From positions 118,125,842 to 118,189,841 of the forward strand of contig OX235270.1 of assembly GCA_944472135.2 (NCBI GenBank): a stretch of 64,000 nucleotides of DNA. Direction: 5' to 3'. Of the stretch, positions 1 through 12,600 are shown in pieces. The position numbers and the translations under genes are program-made. Every line of letters begins with the position of its first letter. The stretch's first letter is position 1. The notes beneath the pieces are model-generated. The model had not been told where the DNA came from. It was given only the letters and a program-made list of their open reading frames with translations, and did no database searches. Origin of the DNA: Trichobilharzia regenti. Taxonomy: Eukaryota; Platyhelminthes; Trematoda; Strigeidida; Schistosomatidae.

Positions 1-1270
1 ATGAAGAAAACACAAGTTAAAATTAGCCATCCGAAAGCGAAAAAAAGTTTTAGCGTGAAGACACAACCATACAAACATATATTTTAGTGTATAATATAGT
101 GTTTTTGAGTAAATGTTCACAGTGCGTGTATGAGTGTGTAGTGTTGTTTGTGTGTATATTGTTACTATATTTGCTTACTGTTCGGTTATCAACAACCACC
201 TCCTGTTGTAATTCCATTATAGTATTTAACTATATAAATAATCAATAAATATAATCGATTTATAGGCAATATATCACATCATATCATCATGTACAAAGTC
301 ACAGTAAAAGCAATCAGACTGACCACCACCTGTCATTATTTGTCAGAAATTAACTGGTTTCCGAGTAGTTTAAATTATGAACAGAAATTAACTGACTAGA
401 GAAGCACTTAAGATCAGGGTCCGGTTAGCAACTCTTCTCTCTCTCTCTCTCTTTCTTGAGCAAAGGGATCTATCTAATTTCAGCACATGAGCTCTTTTAA
501 CAAATGCTTCGACATTAATTTGATTTCCCAATTAGACGTACATGTATCATACTGGCTAGGAGTGGAATGCACAGTAGATGTCTTTTCCGATTTGGAATTA
601 ATAGGTGTACGTGCTCTCCAGTGTGAGTTTAAAGTGATGGGAACTGATTTTCAGTCTCAGTAAGAATATTGTTTTCCACTGGGAATAACTAAATCCAGAT
701 GTTGAGCCCGAAACAGAACAAAATGCATGTCCTAGATGCAATTGCTAGTCACCAAACGAGTAACTTCTGAAAACTCTTTTGTTTCAGCTTTGAACTGTGT
801 GCATGGGAATAGAATAGATCAGTTTAACAACTAGTACTGACACTTCTAAGCGTGATTGTTGATTGCTGAACACCTAATAAAGTCAATGTGTAGGTGCTGT
901 AAGTAGACAAACCAGGAACAAAGCAGTTGTTTATGTGATCCGGCCTCTTAAAAGATTTCTCAGCTGATTGTCGTTGTGTCACAGAAATTAACCTACATAA
1001 AGCAGGGATCAGAATGCTCATCGCTCTAGTGTAAATAGCAACTGAAGATGACAGTGACTTATACCGTGAAATCAGTAAATAATTAATATATTTAACCAAA
1101 AAAATAGTCAAAATACATCTTGCTTTAATTGACTTCTTTTATACTTATACATTAAGCTATCGATTATACATAACACTATATTTGGCCAGCCGGCAGAATT
1201 TGGAAAATATAGTCCATTTGCTACCGTCCACGTGCTCGAATGGTAACTTGCTCGTCGATTTCCAGTTGGG
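1..1270. other. left flank: no gene recognised
   Basis: No coding exon, RNA gene or known repeat is recognised here. A (CT)n microsatellite lies at about 434-452. The region should contain, or be followed on the left by, the last FHOD exon(s), but no DAD-like sequence was found on the minus strand. Confidence 0.5.
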
Positions 1271-3247
1271 TTACAACTCTTCAGACTCATCAGGGAAACG
1301 GGTGGGAGAAGGCAAATCATAAGTGAGAATATTCCTGAGAAAAATGGCTCCTTAATCAGCTCTCAGGATAGACACCTTGAACGCTGGAAAGAACACTTTG
1401 AGGGACAATTTAAATTACCTACAGCCACACTGAACCTCCCCGACATCCAGAACACACCCGAATGGGATATAGACACTGGTCCGCCGTCTGTAAGTGAGGT
1501 CACAAAAGCCATCAGTAATTTGAAACGAGGCAAAGCGGCAGGACCCGACGGAATTATTCCGGAGGTGTTTAAATATGGGGGTGACATACTAGTTTGTAGA
1601 TTAACTGAGGTACTAGGCAACGTCTGGGAATCAGAGACAGTGCCATCAGACTGGGGTAAGTCACTTATTATACCGATATTCAAGAAGGGAAACACGTCCT
1701 CGTGTGATAATCATAGGGGGATCAGCCTAACGAACATAGTCTCTAAAATCCTAGGCTCAGTAATCATGCATAGACTAAGCAGAACTCGGGAGGAACAGAC
1801 AAGGGAAAATCAAGCAGGCTTTAGACCAGGTAGAGGGTGCATAGATCATATCTTAACTCTTCGACAGATTCTAGAACATAGACACACTTTTCGGCGTCCA
1901 ACAATTGTCATATTTCTTGACTTGAGGGTGGCCTTCGACTCCGTGGATCAAAAGGTACTATGGCAATGTCTGACTGTGAAGGGAGTGCCAAGAAAGTACA
2001 TTGCACTAATCAAGGCACTCTATTCAAACTCACGTAGTCGTGTAAGGGCTTATGGGGAATTGTCATCTGAATTGGTAACAACCAGTGGTGTCCGACAGGG
2101 ATGTCCACTTTCCCCATTTCTGTTTAACTTCATTATAGATATGCTGATGGAAGTATCCTTAACTGAACGTAATGACTTAGGAATCGACTTGTTACCAGGG
2201 AATAGTCTTATGGACTTAGAATATGCAGATGACATAGTCCTGTTAGGGGAGGATGCTGACAAAATGCAGAGTCTTCTGAACACTTTGAGCAGCAATCTCC
2301 GTATGTTTGGCATGCGATTCGCTCCTACAAAATGTAAGATGCTGCTACAGGACTGGACCACGTCAACCCCTAACTTAGTGATAGGGAGTGAAGTGATAGA
2401 ACATGTTGACCAATTCACCTATTTGGGAATTTGTATTAGCACCAACGGACTGGTTGGCGATGAAATCTCATCACGGATCCGAAAAGCTCGAGCTGCTTTC
2501 GCTGACCTACACCATCTCTGGCGTAGGCGTGACATCCGGTTATCAACCAAGGGACGTGTGTACTGCTCATCAGTTCGCTCCGTCCTTCTTTATGGTTCTG
2601 AAACATGGCCAATACGCGTTGAAGACATGAAAAGGTTGACTGCTTTCGATCATAGATGTCTGCGATCTCTGTCTCACGTTAGGTGGTTTCACAAGATAAG
2701 TAATGTTGACGTTAGGCGTAGAGTGTTGGGCAAAGAGGGAAAATCAATCGACGAGGCTATACAGTTACATAGACTAAGATGGCTAGGTCACGTGCTGCGC
2801 ATGCCTAACCACCGCCTCCCCCGACGGGCATTGCTAGCTGATATAGGTGGTGCAGGCTGGAAAAGAGCCAGTGGTGGCCAAACAAAAACATGGCCTCATC
2901 AATCCATGAAATCCTTGACAGTTAAACTGAGTCAGGTAGGGAGATGCAGACTCCCGGGTTGGGGCCCTCGGGACTCCAGGAATCAATGGCTGGAGACAAT
3001 AGGTGACATGGCTCAAAATCGTTGTCAATGGCCAGCGCAGATGTATTCAGTCTCTGTAATCTTTCATATTCCTTTCTACCATTATCCATTCTGTTTCACT
3101 CTTATACTTGTCAGACTGTATTGATTCTCTTCACTCATCTTCTTGTCTACCTCTGTGTGCTATTTGGAAGGTGGCAACTCGAACTGCTGCACTTCGGTGC
3201 CAAGTTCTATGTTGAATCCAGACAGACAGACAGGGTTACAAGTGTGT
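1271..3247 (+). mobile_element. element A copy 1: non-LTR retrotransposon, reverse transcriptase part
   Basis: A 5'-truncated non-LTR retrotransposon. One frame is open from about 1271 (LQLFRLIRETGGRRQIISEN) through 3124 and carries the reverse-transcriptase blocks AAGPDGIIPE, ENQAGFRPGRGCIDHI, DLRVAFDSVDQKVLW, SGVRQGCPLSPFLFNF and the catalytic EYADDIVLL. These are followed by the thumb and C-terminal region (LLYGSETW, RLRWLGHVLRM). The frame slips near 3030 (QNRCQW), and the alternative frame runs to 3249. The 3' end is a GACA repeat (GACAGACAGACAG at 3223-3234). The endonuclease domain is missing. RTE-like by the C-terminal layout, but the clade is not certain. Confidence 0.88.
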
Positions 3248-3445
3248 AGCGGGGAAGAGTAATTTCATCTCACCCAGAGTAATGGTGAATACCGATGAAT
3301 TCCTTTGTCATAATTACCAGTAGGCATTATGCAGGAAGTAATCTAATCTCTAGTGAATGTTACCATCAATAAAAATTACTTATTTCCAGTATGATGCGTG
3401 AAACTCCCATTTTCAAAACAATAAACATATCTATCGGTTACTTAC

Positions 3446-3638
3446 GTCAACTATCAACTTTCCTCTTGTACGTTTACGTTCTCGTGCCAACGCCTTCTTC
3501 TCACGGCCTTCAATTATCTTCTCTCGTGTTGTTCTATATTCTAAGGCGAATTCAGCTAGAATACGACAGAAATAGCCAACTGAAGTACTGGATGCTCTTG
3601 CTGGACTGTAGCCTAAATACTCCAGAGTATGCCGAAAT
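3446..3638 (-). CDS. FHOD: FHOD exon n: C-terminal end of FH2
   Basis: A 193-nt exon, acceptor TTGTACAG and donor GTAAGT. It encodes FRHTLEYLGYSP, YFCRILAEFALEYRTTREK and a basic end (KKALARERKRTRGKLIVD). EFALEYRTTRE followed by ERxKTRGK is the standard FHOD junction between FH2 and the tail. The DAD exon expected next was not recognised in 1-3445. The exon sits between two element A copies whose 3' ends face each other (3247 and about 3785). Confidence 0.94.
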
Positions 3639-6600
3639 CTGTACAATATCAGTGAAAAGAAGGAGATAATAATTATAATAAGCCGGGTAGATTTTACGAA
3701 ATAATATCCAAGAATCTATAAGTTAAAGCTTATGAATTTAATATACAAAAGGTTGCCAGTACAACAATGATACACAGAATCAAACTGTCTGTCTGTTTTC
3801 GACATAGAACTTTGCACAAATGTGCACCAGTTCAAGTCGCCACACTCCATGTAGCACACAAAGCAAGAGAAGAAAGTACAAGAAATGCATAATAGAGACA
3901 GTAAGGAGAGGTGTGAGACAAAGGAGTAGTAATAACGAAGAACAATGTAGTTTCACTGGAAATCATAGGTCACAAGGAGTGGATGCATCTGCGCCATTGA
4001 GAACAATTTTGAGCCATATCACCAATTGTTTCCAACCATTGACTTTTACCGTTCCGAGGACCCCAGCCTGGAAGTCTACACCTTCCTATGTGGCTTAGAC
4101 TAACTGTTGTAGATTTGATTGACTGGTGCCAAGTTTTTGTTTGACCGCCGCTAGCTTTTTTTCCAGCCTGACCCTATGTCCGCTAACATTGCTCGTCGAG
4201 GAAGGCGATGACTTGGCATACGTAACACATGTCCTAACCATCTCAGTCTTTGTAACTTCACAACTTCGTCGATTGTTTTCCCCTGTTTACCTAGAACTCG
4301 ATGCCTAACCTGAATATTGCTCACCTTATTATGCCACTTCACACGGGAGATAGAACGCAGGCACCTATGATCAAAGACAGTTAATCTTTTCGTGTCTTCC
4401 ACTCTCAGTGGCCAGGTCTCATAGCCATAAACGAAGACGGAGCGGACTGATGAGCAGTACACCCGCCCTTTGGTCGATAGTCGAATATCTCGTCTAAGCC
4501 AGAGACGGCGTAAACTGGCATGTGCGAAACGAGCCCCCTGTATCCGTACTCAGCTGAGATTTCGTCAGAGATCAACCCGTTGGGGCTGATGGTACTTCAG
4601 AATCAAACTACACACTTTGAGGTGAGAATTCATCATCATTTCCCGTGGGAATAAAGATAGCATGGAGGATTTCATCATGAGCTGACATCAGCTAGAGAAC
4701 CGCTGGAAAACCTGGTGGGTGCGTACTGATGAAGAGTCCCAAACTAGGACGAAACAACTGCCCAGTACTCACGGCAGGTTTTTTCCAATAGTTCTCTAAC
4801 TGATGTCAGCTCATGATGAAATCCTCCATGCAATTAATCAAACAAAATCCCTACAAAACCCTTGTACTTGGGAATAAAGGTATTCACATCTGCTAGACAC
4901 TATAAATGCCAGTCAAAATAGCAAGCTTAACTATGTGATCACATATACTACAGAGTGTGTTATGAGTAGCAAACATTGCTGTTTGACTTGAGTAGCTAGC
5001 TACCAGCTATTCATAACAGTCAGTTGTATAAAACAGTACAGAATACGTAAATCACACTGTATCACTCTCACTCCCCATTTCATATCACGTAAATACATGA
5101 AGTGGAATTTTTAGCAGCTTTAAGCATACAGTCAGGAGTATTTGTCAAAATTGAAATTTTAAACTAATTTAGAAAAAAGTAATACAGACTTTTGATAGAA
5201 AATAAGCATCGAAGATAATAATAATAATAATAATAATAATACTCTAAATTGAGAGATTAACATCACATAGTGTACATAACGAACCACTACTCCTTCCCCC
5301 TCCCCCCTACTATATACACATGCACCTCAGTTGACGCGTCACTGTAATTAAAATCATAATACTGTAGAAGATTGGAACACGTGACTAGTAAAAGGGGATA
5401 CACACAACTGTGTTTGGTACTGTACTACTTCACTTAACACATATATACTGACATTACTTAAATGCGCTGTTTATTGACTCATGATATGATCAAGTAGTCT
5501 ATGCGCTGAAATAAACAATTTTTTTGTATTATTAGCATTCTCACATGAATTAGTTAAGCTTGACAATAGCGTGACGCCTTATGATCACTGTCAAATTATA
5601 ATATGCTTCCTTGATACTTCTTTTAGCGTATTTTTTTGTTTTTTATGGCTGTGTACCCAACAGAAGAGTAGTTATATAGATATACTGTGAAGACGTGATA
5701 ACAATCGTAATAGTAGCTTTATTTTACTGCAGATTTCTCAGCATGCAAGGTATTTTTACTTCATGTACAGACATTGCTAGTACGTCATTTCATGTCATAC
5801 AATTCCATGTGAAGAGCACTCGAATACTGTATTCCCTCAGCAAAAAAAACAAAATACAATCATACCCAGTGAGTTCAAACCTAATTAAAAATGCACATGA
5901 TTACAATTAAAGAATACAAGTGAAGTGGAGTGAATTCTGACGCATTATGTCGCATAAAATGCTACGTGAGTTAACCAAGTGATTTAAGCAAGTCACTGTT
6001 ATTTAAGCTTTCAACGTCGGTCCGAGCAATGTTTTTTTTTTAAAAATTCCAGTACTACTGCTTAAATCTTCATCTATACAAGGAATATGAAAGATTTCTG
6101 TGTTTTGCCTGAGTCTACACAAATAAGTAGGTGAGACAGACCGATGAAAGAAGCTTGTTTAAACATTATATCCCAGTATCTTCGACAGTCCATAATGATA
6201 CACTCTCCAAAGTGTATTCGAAACACTATAGCATCTGAATTGTTATGGTTAGGCATCACCAATGGAAAAATAACAATACTTAGATCGTGAAGAAAATAAG
6301 CACAGTCGGACACCGAAGCAAAGATGAATATAAGCCAGTAACAGCTGGTGGTGTAAGTTGTTTTTGTTGTTGTTGTTATTGTGTGGAACATATATGACAT
6401 GTGGGCAATTTTGAATCATTCCATAAGGAAAAACAAGTCCATCAATAAATAAAAAATAAAGTAATCCAGCTATTTTCTTTATCCAAAAATAACAATAACA
6501 ATAGTAAAACTTTTATTTGTGATAACTAAAGATAAAAAGAAAATGAAAAACAGCTAAATAACAACACAAAATTATGGTGTTGTTAACATGTGATGGTGCG

Positions 6601-9600
6601 ACGGTAGTTTACTGGTAGAATTATCGCCAACCACGCACTTGGCTCGGGGTTCGATTTCCCTGCCGACGCACTCCTAATCCTCACCCAATTTAATAGGCTA
6701 TATAATAGGCCTGGAAAATGGAAAAGGTTGAGCGTGAGGTTAGCAATCCTACCACCCGTGAAAAATAACATTGTTACTGAAATGTCGGCGAAACTTGAGG
6801 CCCCTGTTCCATTCAAAAGACAACAGAAAATGGTTTCTGTCCTCCTGAAATAACGAAAAAACAGGAGTCCTTCTCTATCATCTACCGGGTGCCAAATAAA
6901 CTGCCAAAAAAACATTGAAATACCACATGTTCCGAGCAGTAGAGGCTATCGCAATTTGCGTGAAGTAACCAGTGCTTTGGGTGCAAAAGAAGCAAGTCCA
7001 GACACCACTACCGACCCTCGACCTTCAGTGAAAACTATAAATTCATGAATTTTTGTTAATATCTTTCCTAATTTTTCTGACATTCAGCTTATTTTATGTT
7101 GATGCTATTGAACTGTAATCTATTGATATTATTGATTTGATGTTGTTCATAACACTAATTCATACATGCGTCAGTGGCACAGTGGTTAGGACTCTCGCCG
7201 ACCATGCACACGGCCCGAGGTTCGATCTCCTGCCGAAGCACACCCGATATCTGTGGTCGGCCTGCAAAATTTGGGCTACGAATATCATATACTGAAAATT
7301 CCATACTTGTACTGAAAATACGGTGTGGCATCAAGCTGTAATCAAAATAAATTCACTCACTATAATGTATATATAACTGTAGAGCCTGATGATGAAGTTA
7401 TCGGAAAGAGAACTCTTAGTTTATTAACCATTATATTGAAAATTTTAATGGGTATTTATAATCACTTAAACTTGAAAGTATTTATTACCTTGCACTCATT
7501 CGTCTATAGACCATTTGTAAACAGATAACTCGTTCCATGGCATCAGTCAGAAATTCTGAAAGCCTAAAGCAAAAAAAAGGATGAAAGAATATTAAATGTC
7601 ATAAAAATGTCATGATAGCGACTGCACTCAGTTAGGTGAATTTATTTGATATAATACACACAGTGATTTCCGATCAACATCTGGATGATGTTTAGAGTGC
7701 AATTTATGGCTCATCGTGCATTCACACAAACCGTTAACCTGGGTTTATACAGCCTATAACTCCCTTCTGTTTTTCCATTGTGTAATTTTTCCCATATCTG
7801 GTATACGTGTTGTATCATTTTGAAGCGATGAAAAAAGATTCAGTGAACACTCTCTGTCTCCACCTAATTATATTACTTTCAAATATTTTTAACCTATCCT
7901 ACCCTCTTGTGTAGTTACATACAAGTGAATGCCACGCAACGAACTAGACTTTTTCTAAATTATTTAATTTAGCAGGTTCATTCATGCTAGGTCTAGCCAA
8001 ATTCCTATGTCCCGAAAATCTGACTGTTCCGGATCTACTTGTTTGACCTGTGTAAGTGGACTCACAATCATTACATGGAATTTTTTTAAATCGATCTATC
8101 AGATCTTTAAGTCAACAAATTGAGGAAGTCGTGTGAATACATTGATAAGATTATGAGAGGCGAACTGTTCCCGAAACGTTGTCCAGTTGTTAATACTTCA
8201 GCCACAATGTGTATCATGTCGACTGAACTTATCAAGAATTATATCCTATCACAGTGTCTGAAGTCTACTCTTCCACGAAGAAATATCTCGATTGTATAAC
8301 ATTGTCAACTGATTTAGTCTAATAATAAAACAAGTAGGCGAGAACCACTCTCTTTTAGTACAACTCATTTCCTCGGCATTGTTAAATGTGTTGAGGTTTC
8401 TCCGTCAGTTACTGTCTACAAATATAATTCAATCAGTCTAGGACGATTTCTAAGTCAACACGTTAATAAAACACCTATTTATTCATTAGTAAAAACACAG
8501 TTTTATTTTGTTCAGCGAAGACATTTCTTTTCAGTGACTTCATTTTCAAGCTGTACAGTCGTATTTATATTACAGAATAAGGTTCGATCATATCTCCTTA
8601 ACAATGGTTATCCTACAAGGTTTATTGAAAGTAACATCAAGAAAGAATCCGTTCATAAACAAATCACAGTGCCAAAGAGAAAAACTGTTTATGAGTCTGG
8701 CATTCAAAGGTAACACCATTTCGGAATTGATTAAAAATCTTTTATCCAAATGTATTAAACGCACTTTTTCTGCAGCTGACTTTCAACTAGTTTTTACCAG
8801 CCGAAATATGATTAGACAATGCGTAAAGGATAGATTACCGCTTTTGTTCACATCTATGTGTATTTACTCTTTTACCTGCTCTTTTGGAGCTGATTATATT
8901 GGACGTTGTAAGCCTAATCTCCGAAAACGTGTAGCTGAACACTATCCGGTTCGGTTAATGAAAGGTGAACGTAGAACTGCGAAGTCGGCTATTTGCGATC
9001 ACCTGTTAGGGCCCCACGTGATTCATCTTTCAAAGTTAAAAACATGGCAAAATCGAATTGATCCAAAAGTTTACGTTTTCTTTACTTATGCATAGCCGAA
9101 GCTTTAGCTATGCATGAACAGAAACCTAAATTATGTGTTCAAAAACGTTTTGTCAAACCCCTTTGTTTACCTTGGTCATAGTAATGTTCTTTGTAGTTTT
9201 TATTTTATTTTATTTTAACACTTGAATTCATTCCACTTCACTTCACATCTGTATGTTGGTGGATGGTGGTGTTGTAGTGGTTTGATGGTTCGTGATTTTG
9301 ACGGCTTCGAGAATTCATCGGTCTCGTTAGTTGTAAATTTCAGGCGTGAGGCTAGCAACCCCACCCTGTAAACAAAGTTGCTACAGAACCTTCAGCATAA
9401 TGAACCTCTTTGCACCAAAAGAAAAAGTCTGTGTAGGAACATGGAACGTCCGAACTATGTACGAGACAGGGAAAGCTGCCCAGATCGCCAACGAGATGAA
9501 AAGATACGGAATACAAGTGCTGGGAATATGTGAGAGCAGATGGAATGGGAGTGGACTCACCAAATTGTCAACAGGTGAGTCAGTGATCTACTCCGGTCAC

Positions 9601-12600
9601 CCAGAAGATAACCACACGCACACCGAGGGCGTGGCTATCATGATGTCACCAACGGCAACGAAAGCCCTGATACAATGGGAGGCGATTTCGTCCAGGATAA
9701 TGACCGCCAGGTTCAACTCCAAAGGAAGGAAAGTGTCAATCATACAATGTTATGCACCCACAAACAACGCAGACCTCGAGAAGAAAGAAGAATTCTACAG
9801 GCAACTACAGGCAACAATGGACAATACTCCAGCTGGCGACATGAAAATACTAATGGGAGACATGAACGCCAAACTGGGACCAGACAATACGGGAAGGGAA
9901 CTCATCATGGGTAGAGAAGCTCTAGGAGAAATGAATGAAAACGGAGAACTCTTCGCCGACTTCTGCGCCTTCAACGAACTGGTGATTGGTGGCAGTGTAT
10001 ACAAGCACAAAGATATCCACAAGGCTACATGGGTGTCACCAGACGGGCAAACCAAAAACCAAATCGACTTCATCTCAATCTCAAGGAAGTGGAGGCGCAG
10101 CCTACTGGACACAAAAGCAAGAAGAGGAGCAGACGTTGGCTCAGACCACTATCTCGTACAAGGGACAATCCAAATCAAATTAAAAGCTTTCAGGGAATCA
10201 GGAGCTGCAGATAGACCACAAGCCAAGTTCAACACTCAAAAGCTGAAGGACCAGGCTACAAAGGACATCTTCATTGCAAGCATAAAGGACAAAGCTGAGA
10301 CACAAATCAACACCAGCGAAAAGGTCGGCGTCGAAAAGCACTGGAACAACTTGAAAACGGTGTGGAGCCAAACCTGCATAGAAATTCTAGGCAGAAAAAA
10401 GAGACAGGACAAACAGTGGCTCACTACGGACACTTGGAAACTAATAGAAGAGAGAAGGACAGTGAAGCAAAAGATTATCCAGTGCACTGACGAGCAACAA
10501 AAACAGGAGCTGAATGCAAGCTACAATACACTGAACAAAAGAGTGAAGAAAAGTGCCAGGGAAGACAAAAGAAAATATTATGAAACCATGGCAAACGAAG
10601 CAGAACAAGCTGCAGGCAAAGGAGACCTCGCCACACTCTACCAAACAACTAGGAACCTTTCGGGCAAACGTTCGACACAGATTAAGCCAATAAAGGACGA
10701 CAATGGAAAGTCAATCACCAAAGAGGTGGAACAGAGAAAGCACTGGGTTGAACACTTCAAAAGACTTCTAAATCGTCCGCCACCTACAACACGTCCAGCA
10801 ATACCAACAACGGAAGCAGAACTACCAGTGAACACTGACCCCCCGACGAAATCAGAAGTCCTGAATGCAATCAAGATGCTTAAAGCTGGGAAAACACCGG
10901 GACCAGATGGAATCCCAGCAGAGGCTTTGAAAATAGACCCAGAGACAACAGCGGACTTGATGACACCACTACTGGAGAAGGTGTGGAAAGAGGGCAAAGT
11001 ACCCGAGGATTGGAAGAACAGTTACTTATTCAAACTTCCAAAGAAAGGAGACTTAAGTCAATGTAAAAACTGGCGTGGAATTATGCTTCTGTCCATTCCA
11101 AGCAAGATACTAAGTCGCATCATCCTGGAGAGAATCAAACAAGCCCTAGATGAAAAACTTCGTCCGGAACAGGCTGGATTCAGGAGAAACAAATCATGTA
11201 TTGATCAAATCGCCACTCTACGGATCATCATTGAACAAAGCTTGGAATGGCAGTCACCTCTCTATCTCAACTTCATCGACTTTGAAAAGGCCTTCGACAG
11301 CGTCGATCGAGAGGTCATTTGGAAACTACTTCGCTACTACGGGGTCCCATCGACAATTATACACCTCATCCAACAGTTATACGACAATGCTGCATGCCAA
11401 GTAATCCACAACGGGAAACTTACGGAAGCCTTCGAAGTGAGGACGGGAGTGAGGCAAGGCTGTCTACTATCACCAATGATCTTCCTGATTGCAATTGATT
11501 GGATAATGCGACAGACAACGGCAACCAACGAGGGAACAGGCATAAAATGGACTGACACAAAAGACTTGGAGGATCTGGATTTCGCCGATGATATATGTCT
11601 GATTTCCCATAAACTGGAAGATATGCAAGTGAAAAGTAACAAGTTGGCAGAAGAAGCATCAAAGATAGGACTTCACGTGAACATAGATAAAACAGAGATG
11701 ATGAAGATTCCTAGCCAACATCAACAACACAACAGACCACAATAAGCATAAATGGGAAGAACCTGAAAGAAACAACCTCCTTCACCTACCTGGGAAGCAT
11801 CGTCTCAACTACAGGCGGAACTGACGAGGACATCAAAGCCAGAATCGGAAAAGCAAGACAAGCTTTCATTACTCTCAAATCTGTGTGGAGGTCAACAGCA
11901 CTCAGCATCAAAAATAAGATCCGGATTTTCAACTCCAATGTGAAGTCAGTGCTACTATACGGATCAGAGACTTGGCGAGTCATAAAGAGCATCTCAAACA
12001 AACTTCAAACCTTCATTAACAACTGTCTCCGCTCAATACTCAAGATCAGATGGCCAGAAAAGATCAGCAACAGGGATCTCTGGGAGCGAACCAATCAGGA
12101 ACCGATTGTGAAACAAATAGGCAGAAAGAAATGGAGATGGATTGGCCATACGCTGAGGAAACCATCAAGTGACATCACTAGACAAGCCCTCGAGTGGAAC
12201 CCGAAAGGGAGGCGGCGAGTTGGTCGTCCAAGGGTGACTTGGAGGAGGTCATGCGAGGAGGAGATGAAAGCATGTGGACAGACCTGGAGCAGGGTGAAAA
12301 AGTTGTCAGAAAACCGAAGTCAATGGAGGTGCGCAGCTGAAGCCCTATGTTCCTCTAGGAACTAAAGGATACAATAATAATAATAATCACATCTTCATTC
12401 TTATCGTAATCATACTCCTAATTTTAAAATTTTTAGACAACACTTGACATTTTTAAAACATTTTTGATATCAATTCACTTATATAACAATCTTTAATAAT
12501 TTTGTAATTTATCCACTTCAACTCTACGCCTTATAACATTTTAATTATCGTTATTCTTATCACATTTATATGTATATTGACTGAGCAATTATTTATTGCC

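Larger units (their letters stand above)
9251..12386 (+). mobile_element. element B: near full-length RTE-type retrotransposon
   Basis: About 3.14 kb, the usual size of an RTE element. It has a 5' untranslated region (9251-9399), one long endonuclease-reverse transcriptase frame and a 3' end in AAT repeats (12370-12386), the tail type typical of RTE elements. The 8-bp sequence TCACATCT occurs directly before (9243-9250) and after (12387-12394) and fits a target-site duplication. It lies inside a Penelope-like element in the intron between FHOD exons m and n. One frameshift separates it from an intact coding capacity. Confidence 0.88.

Noticed and set aside
1..87. Short plus-strand frame beginning at the first base (MKKTQVKISHPKAKK)
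   Set aside because: Only 28 codons, no splice or regulatory context. The ATG at base 1 is most likely coincidence of the window edge.
2050..2418. Minus-strand open frame within element A copy 1
   Set aside because: Shadow of the reverse-transcriptase coding sequence on the other strand; no motif of its own.
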